A stretch of 19,899 bases of DNA from DASYQV01 sp036005125 (lineage in GTDB: Bacteria; Acidobacteriota; Vicinamibacteria; Vicinamibacterales; UBA2999), in the NCBI GenBank assembly GCA_036005125.1, contig DASYQV010000317.1, positions 1-19,899 of the forward strand, given 5' to 3'. This document shows positions 7,648-15,682 of this stretch, piece after piece (positions within the stretch are counted from its first letter, which is position 1; every line of letters begins with the position of its first letter). Below the pieces are notes generated by a model. It was not told the DNA's origin. It worked only from the letters and a program-made list of their open reading frames with translations, and searched no databases. Made by a program: the position numbers and the translations under genes.

Positions 7648-9364
7648 AGCTCTCACGTGCGACCGCCGCCGACACGAAGCCCGCGTGAGCGTCCGCGCGC
7701 ACCAGCTGCACCGGACGCTCGCGAGGATCGCCGTAGCCACCCCCGCCGGGGTAGCGCAACACGAGACGGTCTCCAGGACGCATGCGGTTGCGGCCTTTGA
7801 ACCGGTAGCCGTCGTGGCGCCCGTTCCACTCGACGACCGCCGGACTGCCGTCAAGACCCCCGAGGACTCCGCGCGCCGGGTGGGACCGCCGTTCGACGAA
7901 GAACGAGAGGGTGCACTCTTGCGAGCCGAGAAGCTCGACCTCCACCACCTGCCCGAGGCCGCCGCGAAAGCGACCAGGGCCGCCGGAGTCGACGGCGAGC
8001 TCCTTCCTCCACATCCGGAGCGGCGCGAGCGACTCGACCATTTCCATCGATCCCGAGATGACGTTCGAGGGAAAGCACGTGGCGGAGAGTCCGTCGTGAT
8101 CGGCACCCGCGCCCATCCCGCCGTTGATGAAGAGGATCGTGCTGAAGCGGCTTCCATCGTCACGCTGACCCGAGATGACCGCGCGCATCGTCGGTGCGCT
8201 CCCAGATTCGGCGATGACTCGATCGGGCATCACCGGCGCGAGCGCCTGATAGACGAGGCCACCGAGGCAATGCCCGACAAGATGGCGCGCGTTCACGGCT
8301 GCGGGGAAGCGTGGGTTGACGATCGAGCCCTCCGGCGCGGTGACGCGGATCGGGCGGTACGAGCCTTCGTTGCGCGGCGTCGTCGGGTCGAGGACGCACT
8401 TGAGCGGGTAGCACGTGTAGGCCTCGGTGTAGTTGATGACGCAGTTCAATCCCTGCCGAACTTGCGGGGAGGATCCGGCGTAATCGACGTGAAGCGCATC
8501 TCCGGCCACGTTGACGGACACCTGGACGCGGATCTCCTCCGTGTCCGTCCCATCAAGGTCGAGCGTCGCGCGGTAGGTTCCGTCGGGGATCTTGGTGATC
8601 GCCGCACGCATCGAACGCTCGGTCAATGAGGACATCTGATCCGAAACCGCTTCGAGGTCCGGGAGCTCGGCGTCCTCGACGAGCTCGACGAGGCGCTCCG
8701 AGGCGACTTCACCGGCCGATACCTGCGCAAGCAGGTCGCCAAGAAGCCGGTCCGGAAGCCGGACATTGGCGCGGATCAGCTCGATGACGTCCGCGTTCAG
8801 CACGCCCCCGCGACGCAGGAGGACCGGCGTCAGGCGCAGGCCCTCCTCGTAGATCTCGGTAGCGTCGGCCGACCAGCCGCTGCCACCAACATCCACCTGG
8901 TGGCCGATGCTTCCGACCCAGGCCAGCAGCGCGCCCTCGTGGAAGACCGGCGCGATCACCGTCGCATCGGGAAGGTGTCCGGCGCCGATCCAGGGATCGT
9001 TCGTGACCATGACGTCGCCTGGCCGCCACTCCCCGGCCGGCCGAGCTCTGAGGATGTGCCGCAGCGTCCGGCCAAGGGTCATGTTGAAAGAGGGGATTCC
9101 GATCGTGTCTTCCGCGATGGCGTTGGCGCGCGTGTCGAAGATCACGCAGGAGAGATCGTTCGACTCGCGCATGATCGGCGAGAACGAGGTTCGCACCAGC
9201 GTCGTCGCCGCCTCGTCGGCAACCGCGGTCAGCCGCTGCCAGATGATCTCGAGTGAAACGGGGTCCACGCGGCCGCCCGCCGCGGGCGGTGCAGCGCCTG
9301 CTGCACGTGATAAATCCTGCTGCAACTCGGGCTGCACGCTAAGCGGTCGCCGCGGGTCCGTCAA
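7628..9364 (-). CDS. hyuB: Hydantoinase/5-oxoprolinase subunit B
   Basis: This 578-residue HyuB-family protein is the partner of the adjacent hyuA. The family core begins at DPVSLEIIWQRL (34-45). TNDPWIGAGHLPD (about 121-133) carries conserved metal/active-site residues of the family, and the C-terminal part has the hallmark PGGGGYGDP (539-547). With HyuA it would hydrolyse a cyclic amide using ATP in the cytoplasm. The start is uncertain. TTG at 9362-9364 is used here, six bases after dppC ends. GTG at 9335-9337 or GTG at 9266-9268 (giving VDPVSLEII, the usual family N terminus) are credible alternatives, and none has a strong Shine-Dalgarno. The extra 30-odd residues are rich in Ala, Pro and Gln and could be untranslated. 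The stop lies 20 bp inside hyuA, a typical coupled arrangement. Confidence 0.92.
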   Translation of the reverse strand: MTDPRRPLSVQPELQQDLSRAAGAAPPAAGGRVDPVSLEIIWQRLTAVADEAATTLVRTSFSPIMRESNDLSCVIFDTRANAIAEDTIGIPSFNMTLGRTLRHILRARPAGEWRPGDVMVTNDPWIGAGHLPDATVIAPVFHEGALLAWVGSIGHQVDVGGSGWSADATEIYEEGLRLTPVLLRRGGVLNADVIELIRANVRLPDRLLGDLLAQVSAGEVASERLVELVEDAELPDLEAVSDQMSSLTERSMRAAITKIPDGTYRATLDLDGTDTEEIRVQVSVNVAGDALHVDYAGSSPQVRQGLNCVINYTEAYTCYPLKCVLDPTTPRNEGSYRPIRVTAPEGSIVNPRFPAAVNARHLVGHCLGGLVYQALAPVMPDRVIAESGSAPTMRAVISGQRDDGSRFSTILFINGGMGAGADHDGLSATCFPSNVISGSMEMVESLAPLRMWRKELAVDSGGPGRFRGGLGQVVEVELLGSQECTLSFFVERRSHPARGVLGGLDGSPAVVEWNGRHDGYRFKGRNRMRPGDRLVLRYPGGGGYGDPRERPVQLVRADAHAGFVSAAVARESYGRVVE

Positions 9365-9370
9365 GCCGAG

Positions 9371-10324
9371 TCATGACGTGAGCCTCGGGTCGAAAGCGTC
9401 GCGCACCGCATTTCCGAAGATGTTCGCGGAAAGGACCGCGAGAAGTATGGCGAGGCCAGGCCAGAGCACAAGCCAGATGGAATGGAAGAGGTAGCTCTGC
9501 GAGTTGAGCAGCATGTTGCCCCAGCTCGCGACCGGAGGTTGCACCCCGAGACCGATGAAATCGAGCGCTGCCTCGGTGAGGATGATCTGCCCCACCCCGA
9601 GGCTCGCGGTCACGATCATCACGGGCAGGACATTCGGAACGATGTGGCGGAGGATGATCCGCCGGTCGCTCGCGCCGACGCCGCGGGCGGCTGTGATGAA
9701 TTCGCGGCTCGAGATCGCCAGCGTCTCGCCACGCACGAGCCGCGCGACGCGGCCCCAGACCGTCGCCGCGATGATGACCGTCAGCGAGAGCGCGTCGTGC
9801 TGGATGGTGAACCAGATCTGGCCGGGCGGCCCGATGCGCAGAGGCAAGAGGCTCGTAATCAGGATCAAGAGGAAGATCGTCGGGATCGCGAGCAGCATAT
9901 CCACGAAGCGCATGAGCGCCTCGTCGACCCATCCTCGGAAGAATCCAGACACCAGACCCACGCTTCCCCCGATGAGGATGTAGAGCGCCACGGTCAGGAA
10001 GCCGACGCCGAGCGACACCCGCGCTCCCCACACCAGGCGCGTGAAAGTGTCGCGCCCGAGCTCATCCGCGCCAAGCCAGTGCTGCGCTGACGGCGGTGCG
10101 AACACCTCATCGAGGTCCTGCGTCGCCGGGTCGTAGTGCGTTACGACCTGCGTTATGAGTGGCGCGGCGACGGCGATGACGGTGAGGATGAGAAGGACCG
10201 CGCCGAGGGACATTCCGAACCGGTTCGCGCGTAGGCGTTCCCACGATTGGGTCCAATAGCCGCGCGCGTGTGTGGGCTGCTCGGTCAAGGGAGTCGCGCG
10301 CGCCGGACCAACGGCGACGTCCAC
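9371..10324 (-). CDS. dppC: Peptide ABC transporter permease, DppC/OppC type
   Basis: This 317-residue membrane protein has the OppC N-terminal region (SWERLRANRFGMSLGAV, about 27-43, leading into a first helix). A periplasmic segment with HWLGADELGRDTFTRLVWG (82-100), characteristic of DppC/OppC, follows. The binding-protein-dependent transport domain has the EAA loop EFITAARGVGAS...LRHIVPN (208-231) that docks the ATPase, and the C terminus ends in NAVRDAFDPRLTS. It forms the channel with DppB in the inner membrane. The start is GTG at 10322-10324, only one base after the dppB stop, and the preceding ACAGGTAAG contains a modest Shine-Dalgarno. The gene is followed at once by hyuB rather than by the usual dppD/dppF ATPases, so the transporter must use ATPases encoded elsewhere. 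Likely cargo is short peptides or related amides. Confidence 0.94.
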   Translation of the reverse strand: MDVAVGPARATPLTEQPTHARGYWTQSWERLRANRFGMSLGAVLLILTVIAVAAPLITQVVTHYDPATQDLDEVFAPPSAQHWLGADELGRDTFTRLVWGARVSLGVGFLTVALYILIGGSVGLVSGFFRGWVDEALMRFVDMLLAIPTIFLLILITSLLPLRIGPPGQIWFTIQHDALSLTVIIAATVWGRVARLVRGETLAISSREFITAARGVGASDRRIILRHIVPNVLPVMIVTASLGVGQIILTEAALDFIGLGVQPPVASWGNMLLNSQSYLFHSIWLVLWPGLAILLAVLSANIFGNAVRDAFDPRLTS

Positions 10325-10325
10325 C

Positions 10326-11291
10326 TTACCTGTACCTGATCCGCGGATCGGCTATCGCGTAAAGGACATCCGCTATCAGATTGCCGACGACAACGAGGAT
10401 CCCCGTGAACGTTGTCAGTCCGAGGACCATGGTGAAGTCGTACTTGAGCGCGGTCTCGAGGGCGAGTCGTCCGATCCCCGGCCAGCTGAAGACGATCTCG
10501 ACGATCGCACCGCCGCCGACCAGACCCGGAAACTCCAGACCGAGGAGCGTCACCAGCGGAAGGACCGCGTTGCGGAGCGCGTGCACGTAGACGATCCGCC
10601 GCTCGGCCAGGCCTTTGGCCCGGGCGGTGCGCACGTAATCCTGCGAGAGCGCCTCAAGCATCGAGGAGCGCGTAAAGCGCGCCCAGATCGCTAGATGAAT
10701 GAACGCGAGGACGAGCGCAGGCAGGATGAGATGGGCGATCCGGTCGCCGATGTCGCCTCCGCCGAACGCGCTCACGGCTCCGCCAGAGGGAAGCCATGGC
10801 CAGCCAATCCGGTTGAAGGTGATCGAGAACACCAGGATCAGAAGCAGACCGATCCAGAAACCGGGGAGGCTGACGCCGAGGACCGAGAGGAACGTCAGCG
10901 CGTCGTCGATCCGTCCGCGGCGCGATGCCCCGATCACGCCGAACGGGATGGAGATGCCGATCCCAAGGACCATCGCGGTGCCTGTGAGCAAGAGCGTGTT
11001 CGGAAGACGATCGAGGATCTGCGTGATCACGGGCCGGCCGTCGAGGATCGAGTTCCCGAAATCGCCGCGCACCAGTCCGCTGATCCAGCGCCAGTACTGG
11101 ACCGGGAGCGGGTCGTCCAGTCCGAGGTTTTGCCGGATGCGCATGATGTCCTCTGGCCGCAGGTTGGGATTGAGCTCGAGACCGGGCAGGAAGCTTCCGG
11201 CCGTCGCGTGCATGAGCAGGAAAGTGATCAGCGTGACACCGAGCAGCGCAGGGATCGACGCGAGTAGGCGGCGCACGACATACCGGGTCAT
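10326..11291 (-). CDS. dppB: Peptide ABC transporter permease, DppB/OppB type
   Basis: This 321-residue membrane protein starts with MTRYVVRRLLASIPALLG, the classic DppB N-terminal basic patch and first helix. FLLMHATAG, an extracytoplasmic region and several further hydrophobic helices follow. The EAA-type loop DYVRTARAKGLAERR...HALRNAVLP lies at about 218-244, and the C terminus ends IADVLYAIADPRIRYR. It pairs with DppC. The ATG at 11289-11291 was chosen because it gives the family-typical N terminus; the frame continues upstream to 11414, but that part is Arg/Pro-rich and runs into the divergent SBP1 gene. A five-codon reading frame ends on top of this start (see findings). The gene is transcribed divergently from SBP1, its presumed binding-protein partner, across a 116-bp gap. 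Confidence 0.94.
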   Translation of the reverse strand: MTRYVVRRLLASIPALLGVTLITFLLMHATAGSFLPGLELNPNLRPEDIMRIRQNLGLDDPLPVQYWRWISGLVRGDFGNSILDGRPVITQILDRLPNTLLLTGTAMVLGIGISIPFGVIGASRRGRIDDALTFLSVLGVSLPGFWIGLLLILVFSITFNRIGWPWLPSGGAVSAFGGGDIGDRIAHLILPALVLAFIHLAIWARFTRSSMLEALSQDYVRTARAKGLAERRIVYVHALRNAVLPLVTLLGLEFPGLVGGGAIVEIVFSWPGIGRLALETALKYDFTMVLGLTTFTGILVVVGNLIADVLYAIADPRIRYR

Positions 11292-11295
11292 CTGC

Positions 11296-11323
11296 TTGAC
11301 AGCATTTCGCCCCTTGCTAGGCT
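11296..11323 (+). promoter_or_regulatory. Putative sigma-70-type promoter of SBP1
   Basis: TTGACA at 11296-11301 and TAGGCT at 11318-11323 are separated by 16 bp. This matches the -35 consensus exactly, with a GC-rich variant of the -10. It would start transcription near 11330, giving a leader of about 78 bases before the SBP1 ATG. A similar arrangement precedes SBP2. The element overlaps the ribosome-binding region of the divergent dppB, so plus-strand polymerase would sit over dppB's translation start region. Confidence 0.5.
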
Positions 11324-11391
11324 CTGCAACCGCCGCTGCACGCTTTCGCTGATGTTGAGACGAGCGCTGCAATCGGGGCGTCCTCGGGGGA

Positions 11392-11400
11392 CGGGGAGGT
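11392..11400 (+). promoter_or_regulatory. Ribosome binding site of SBP1
   Basis: CGGGGAGGT lies seven bases before the ATG at 11408 and is a good Shine-Dalgarno match. It supports this start, which also gives a complete Tat signal. A short inverted repeat (CGTCC at 11379-11383, GGACG at 11389-11393) sits immediately before and partly over it. Confidence 0.55.
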
Positions 11401-11407
11401 AATCGAG

Positions 11408-13090
11408 ATGCCAAGTCGGCTCACACGGCGGGATTTCCTCAAGAAAAGCGCTCTCGCTGCAGGCGGCGGAATCATCCTCGCCTGCACGCCGACAACGCCG
11501 GCCAGCCCGTCGCCGTCCGCATCGGCACAGGCCAAGAAGGGCGGTAACCTCGTCGAGGGCTATGTCGGCGACATACGCGCATCGATGCTGCCGCTGTTCG
11601 GCGGTCCGGAGGTCGCAGGCTTCGTCATAAACAACCTCCTCTACGACGGACTTTTGAACAGCACCGCCAACGGCGACCTCCAGCCCGTCCTCGCGGCCAG
11701 CATGCCGACCATTTCTGCTGATCAGCTGACGATGACGTTCAAACTGAAGTCCGGCGTCAAATGGACTGACGGCCGCGACCTGACAGCCGACGACGTAGCT
11801 TTCACCTACCGAGTTTTTTCCGCGCCGGAGTACAAGGAAGCCAACACGACCAGGCGCGCGGATTTCGAGCAGTACATGGACAGCGTCACCGCGACTGACC
11901 CGTCGACCATCGTCTTCAAATTCAAGAAGCCTTGGGCGCCGTTCATCACGTTTCATGGCCAGTACGGGATCGTCCCGAAGCACATTCTCGGCACCATGAC
12001 CGCGAAAGAGCTCAACACCATGGAGTTCAACATCAAGCCCACCGTTTCGAACGGCATGTTCAAGTTCGTCAAGTGGGACAAGGGTCAGCAGGTCGTCCTC
12101 GAGCGAAACCCGAACTATCACCGGACGCCGACTCTGCTCGACACATACACGATGAAGATCCTGGCTAGCAACACGGCGATCGCGAGCGCCCTCCAGACGG
12201 GTGAGATAGATATGGGGATCATCGACCCGACCGTCGTCGACCAGCTGAAGACGGTCTCTCACCTGCAGATCACCGACTACGGCATCTCGGCGATCATCTA
12301 CCTCTTCTACCAGCTCGATCCCGCGAAGCCTGCTTCGAAATTCTTCTCGGATCGTCGCGTCCGCCAGGCGCTGCTTTACGGGCTCGATCGGGAGAAGATG
12401 GCCCAGGCCCTCTTCTTCGGCGCGGCCGCTCCGGGGCAGTCAGTGATCCCGTCGGTCACATGGGCGTACGACGCCAACGTGACGCCGAAGTACACGCTCG
12501 ACAAGGCCAAGGCCGAGCAGCTCCTGGACGACGCCGGGTGGAAGAAGGGCGCGAGCGGGATCCGCGAGAAGTCCGGCGTCCCGCTCAAGTTCGAGCTGAT
12601 GGGCGCGACGGGGAGCAAGCCTCTCGAGAACGCCGTGGTCAGCATCCAGGAGCAGTGGAAGGCCATCGGCGTCGAAGTCACGCCGAAGATGGTCGACTCG
12701 AACACGATCAGCAACGTTTCGACCAACACTCGTGAGTACGACGCGATGGTGAGCCAACGGAACATGCCGCAGGATCCCGACCCGAGCCTCACCTGGTCTA
12801 GCGGCAACGCGGCGCCGGGAGGTTTCAACACGACGGGCTACAAGAATCCCGACGTCGACAAGCTCATAGAGAGCGCCGCGGCGGTCTTCGACCAGGAGCA
12901 GCGCAAGAAGATCTACAGCCAGTTCCAGAACCTGATGGCGACCGAGGTCCCGGGGCCGCCCCTCTTCGTTCCGAGGGAGATCGTCGGCGTGAACAAGCGA
13001 GTCCAGGGTGTCGTCGGCACGCTCGGCACGTTCAATCGGCTTCGTCGCACGCTCTGGTTCAAGGACGTGTGGGTCACCGACGGTAAGTAG
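11408..13090 (+). CDS. Peptide ABC transporter substrate-binding lipoprotein (SBP_bac_5 family), SBP1
   Basis: This 560-residue protein has a Tat lipoprotein signal. The twin-arginine motif is LTRRDFLKK (5-13), a short hydrophobic stretch follows, and the lipobox ILAC ends at C26. A Ser/Pro/Ala linker (27-41) leads to the mature domain from AKKGGNLVEG. The mature part is a DppA/OppA-like cluster C binding protein. Supporting blocks are LKSGVKWTDGRDLTADDVAFTY-type sequence (about 114-135) and FFSDRRVRQALLYGLDREKM (about 314-333). A FNTTGYKNPDVDKLIE segment lies in the C-terminal lobe. It would be exported folded, anchored outside the membrane, and deliver short peptides or amide-type ligands to DppBC. 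It stands alone at the head of the plus-strand genes, divergent from dppB and 19 bp before the PIP-like gene. SBP2 is a clear paralogue. Confidence 0.94.
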   Translation: MPSRLTRRDFLKKSALAAGGGIILACTPTTPASPSPSASAQAKKGGNLVEGYVGDIRASMLPLFGGPEVAGFVINNLLYDGLLNSTANGDLQPVLAASMPTISADQLTMTFKLKSGVKWTDGRDLTADDVAFTYRVFSAPEYKEANTTRRADFEQYMDSVTATDPSTIVFKFKKPWAPFITFHGQYGIVPKHILGTMTAKELNTMEFNIKPTVSNGMFKFVKWDKGQQVVLERNPNYHRTPTLLDTYTMKILASNTAIASALQTGEIDMGIIDPTVVDQLKTVSHLQITDYGISAIIYLFYQLDPAKPASKFFSDRRVRQALLYGLDREKMAQALFFGAAAPGQSVIPSVTWAYDANVTPKYTLDKAKAEQLLDDAGWKKGASGIREKSGVPLKFELMGATGSKPLENAVVSIQEQWKAIGVEVTPKMVDSNTISNVSTNTREYDAMVSQRNMPQDPDPSLTWSSGNAAPGGFNTTGYKNPDVDKLIESAAAVFDQEQRKKIYSQFQNLMATEVPGPPLFVPREIVGVNKRVQGVVGTLGTFNRLRRTLWFKDVWVTDGK

Positions 13091-13109
13091 CACTCAGCCC
13101 GCGGAGAAG

Positions 13110-13994
13110 GTGGACGAGGGCTACCTCGATGCGCCCGACGGGCGCATCTGGTACCGCCGCGTCGGAAGCGGGGGCGTCCCGCTCCTCACCCTCCACGGCG
13201 GGCCGTCCATCGGAGGCTTCTACATCGCGCCGATGGCGCGCCTCGCGGACGAGCGCGAGGTCATCTTCTTCGACCTCATCGGTTGCGGCCGATCCGACGT
13301 CCTCGCCGATCCAGAGCGCTATACCGTCCCGTACTACGTCGAACAAGTGGAGTGGGTGCGCAAGCGCCTCGGCATCGAGCGTTTTCACGTGTTCGGAAAC
13401 TCGTGGGGCGGCATCCTCGGCACCTACTACCTCTCGACGTACCACCCGCAGGCCCTGAGCTTCACGGTCTCGAACAGCATTGGCGACTTCGCCCGGCATC
13501 ATCGCGAGCTGAAGGAGCTGACCGAACGCCTTCCGCCTGACGTTCGCGAGACGATCCGCTGGCACGAGGCCACCGGGAATGTGTCTTGCCCGGAGTACGT
13601 GGGCGCGATCGCGGTGGTGTGGCAACGGCACACCTGCCGACTCGTGCCATGGCCGCAGGAGCTCGAGGACTCTTTCCCGGTGCGCGATCGCCAGGCGAGC
13701 GCGCGGCTCTTCGGCCAGGGACGCTTCGCGCTGACCGGCCTCCTGAAGGACGCGAGCCTCTTTCCGCTCTATCCGAAGATCCAGTGCCCACTCCTGTTCA
13801 TTGCCGGGAGGTACGACATGTGCGACCCGGAGCACATGCGCGACATGCACAAGGCCGCGGCAGGGTCGGAGTTCATGCTCTTCGAAGAGAGCTCGCACCT
13901 CCCGTTCATCGAAGAACCTGAGCTCTTCTTCTCGCGGTACCGTGACTACCTCGCCCGGGTCGAGCGAGGCGAGGTCCATCCGCGTGCGAGCTGA
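13110..13994 (+). CDS. Proline iminopeptidase-like alpha/beta hydrolase (S33 type)
   Basis: This 294-residue alpha/beta hydrolase resembles bacterial/archaeal proline iminopeptidases, whose N terminus also reads (E)GY-(V/L)-PDGR-(I/V)WYR. HGGP at 29-32 is the oxyanion motif. The nucleophile is S98 in GNSWGG, and the other triad members are D236 in GRYDMCDP and H263 in ESSHLPF. Family members release an N-terminal residue, classically proline, from small peptides in the cytoplasm; no signal peptide is seen. The GTG at 13110 is the first usable start after the SBP1 stop and has GGAG just upstream, although at short spacing. An ATG at 13008 in frame lies deep inside SBP1 and was rejected. The 3' end overlaps the following Ntn-hydrolase gene by 11 bp. 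Esterase or amidase activity on another acyl substrate remains possible. Confidence 0.88.
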   Translation: MDEGYLDAPDGRIWYRRVGSGGVPLLTLHGGPSIGGFYIAPMARLADEREVIFFDLIGCGRSDVLADPERYTVPYYVEQVEWVRKRLGIERFHVFGNSWGGILGTYYLSTYHPQALSFTVSNSIGDFARHHRELKELTERLPPDVRETIRWHEATGNVSCPEYVGAIAVVWQRHTCRLVPWPQELEDSFPVRDRQASARLFGQGRFALTGLLKDASLFPLYPKIQCPLLFIAGRYDMCDPEHMRDMHKAAAGSEFMLFEESSHLPFIEEPELFFSRYRDYLARVERGEVHPRAS

Positions 13995-15570
13995 GGGTCG
14001 GCCCGGGCTCGCCGGGCCACACGGGGGCGCAACACGTCCGGTCCTCATGAGCGGCGCGGGCCTCGTGGCATCGGGCCACTGGATGGCGTCGCAGGCCGGG
14101 ATCGAGGTCCTCCGCGAAGGCGGGAACGCATTCGATGCGGCGGTCGCCGCGGCGGCCGTCGTCACCGTCGCCGAGCCACAGATGTCCGGCATCGGTGGTG
14201 TCGGCGGCGCCGTCGTGTACGACGCGCGCTCGGATGAATGTGCGGCGCTCGACTTCGAGGGCGCGATGCCGGCGGACCCGGGCATCCGCGATCCGGTGAC
14301 GCCGGAGCGTGTGGTGGGATTGGCCGGCGCTCGCGTGCCCGGCACTGTGGCGGGCTGGGCCGCCCTACTCGAGCGGTACGGAACGATGAAGCTGGATCGA
14401 TTGGTACGGCCAGCGATCGCCCGGGCGCGCGAGGGCATCCCCGTGTCCTTTCTCTTGAACTACGTCCTCGAGACGAACCGGGCCCGGCTCGAGAGCGACG
14501 AGCAAGCCGCGGCTACGTTCCTCCCGAACGGCCAGACGCCAAGGCCGGGTGCGTTCTCGGCCCAGCCGCGGCTGGCGGCGACGCTTGAGGCGGTCGCCGC
14601 CGAAGGCCGCAAGGCCTTCTACTCGGGAGGCATCGCTCAGGAAATCGTCGCGGCGTGCGCGCGCGCGGAAGGCCACATCACCGCGCGTGACCTTGCCTCG
14701 TACCACGCGACCTGGACTTCGACGGTGCGCGCGGCCTACGACGGCCACGAGCTGCACACGCTGGCGCCTCCGGCCGCCAGCTACCAGGCGATCGAGACGC
14801 TGCTCCTTCTTCGCGCGCTGGATGTCGCTTCGCTCGAGCCATTCGGGGTCGACCACCTGCACCGGCTCGCGGAGATCATCAAGGCCGCGCAAACGGATCG
14901 CCTAGCGCACGCGCGCGACGCCGGATTTGACCCGAGCGCGCTTTTCGCCTCGGGGCATCTTGAGCGGCGCCGCTTGGAGATCGACGCGACACGGGCGGGT
15001 AGCGGCCCGGGAGACGAAGCGCGCGCCCTCGCGATGACCGATATGCACACCACTCACCTCGTAGCGGCCGATCGCCACGGGAACCTGGTGTCGTTGACGC
15101 AAACGCTTGGGAGCCAGTTCGGCGGCTCGACCATGGTCGGCGACACCGGAATGCTGCTCAACAACCTCTATTACAAGTACTCACGACCCGGCCTGCCGCT
15201 CGCGCCGACGGTGGGACTCGACGACTCCGGCGCACCATGGATGGCGGTCGGCACGGTCGGCGGCTTCGGGATCCTGCAGACGGTCCCGCAGCTGATCAGC
15301 AACCTGGTCGACTTCAGACTCAATCCGCAGGCCGCCATCGAGGCGCCGCGGATCAGGGTCTTCCGCGACCGCGAGTTGATGCTCGAAAGCCGTATCTCGC
15401 CCGGGGCCATCGATGAGCTGCGCCGGCGCGGTCACGAATGCAACGTCGTCGGCGATTGGGCATACGGCGAGAATCAGCTCGGGCGCGGTCACATGGTCGT
15501 GCGCGAGAGGTCTGGTCTGCTGCTTGGCGGCGCTGACCCGCGATCCGACGGCTACGTCCTCGTGGCGTGA
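13984..15570 (+). CDS. Gamma-glutamyltransferase-fold Ntn hydrolase with non-canonical substrate pocket
   Basis: This 528-residue protein is a member of the gamma-glutamyltranspeptidase family (MEROPS T03). It has GLVASGHWMASQAGIEVL (26-43), GGNAFDAAVAAA (46-57) and GIGGVGGAVV (69-78). The autoprocessing site precedes T356 in HTTHLVAADRHGN, which would split it into a ~355-residue large and a ~173-residue small chain. LLNN (391-394) and the oxyanion GG in GTVGGFG are kept. However, residues that bind the gamma-glutamyl group in E. coli GGT are replaced: Arg114 by E92, Asn411 by G376, Gln430 by L395, Asp433 by K398, and the Ser462-Ser463 pair by L404-P405. It is therefore probably an amidohydrolase or acylase with another substrate. 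No signal peptide is visible, unlike secreted GGTs, so it may act on imported compounds. The GTG at 13984 was chosen because GAGGT lies upstream and coding similarity begins before the internal ATG at 14047. Confidence 0.88.
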   Translation: MRAEGRPGLAGPHGGATRPVLMSGAGLVASGHWMASQAGIEVLREGGNAFDAAVAAAAVVTVAEPQMSGIGGVGGAVVYDARSDECAALDFEGAMPADPGIRDPVTPERVVGLAGARVPGTVAGWAALLERYGTMKLDRLVRPAIARAREGIPVSFLLNYVLETNRARLESDEQAAATFLPNGQTPRPGAFSAQPRLAATLEAVAAEGRKAFYSGGIAQEIVAACARAEGHITARDLASYHATWTSTVRAAYDGHELHTLAPPAASYQAIETLLLLRALDVASLEPFGVDHLHRLAEIIKAAQTDRLAHARDAGFDPSALFASGHLERRRLEIDATRAGSGPGDEARALAMTDMHTTHLVAADRHGNLVSLTQTLGSQFGGSTMVGDTGMLLNNLYYKYSRPGLPLAPTVGLDDSGAPWMAVGTVGGFGILQTVPQLISNLVDFRLNPQAAIEAPRIRVFRDRELMLESRISPGAIDELRRRGHECNVVGDWAYGENQLGRGHMVVRERSGLLLGGADPRSDGYVLVA

Positions 15571-15682
15571 CGACCCCGAACCCGCGTACCGCACGGCTTG
15601 CTGCGATGAGCACCTACCGCGCGCTCCTCGATCGCGATCTGAGCAGTTCGCGTCGGATGAGCGGCGTGTCGCGAGCGCCTTG

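Noticed and set aside
5728..7800. 690-codon open frame on the plus strand opposite hyuA
   Set aside because: It is antisense to hyuA, which has clear family motifs. The product is Arg/Asp-rich with no recognisable domain, typical of a GC-rich shadow frame.
7648..8163. N-terminal extension of hyuA by 172 codons
   Set aside because: It lies inside hyuB in another frame and is low-complexity Ser/Arg sequence. HyuA proteins begin just before the VDVGGT motif.
11292..11414. 41-codon upstream extension of dppB
   Set aside because: It is Arg/Pro-rich, runs into the divergent SBP1 start and does not resemble DppB N termini; MTRYVVRRLL is the standard beginning.
13801..13983. 61-codon upstream extension of the GGT-fold gene
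   Set aside because: It lies inside the PIP-like gene, is Ser/Arg-rich and precedes a good GTG with a Shine-Dalgarno at 13984.
15413..15682. Upstream extension of the RpiR gene into the GGT-fold gene
   Set aside because: It overlaps a well-supported gene by 158 bases and has no family similarity; RpiR proteins begin close to the HTH.
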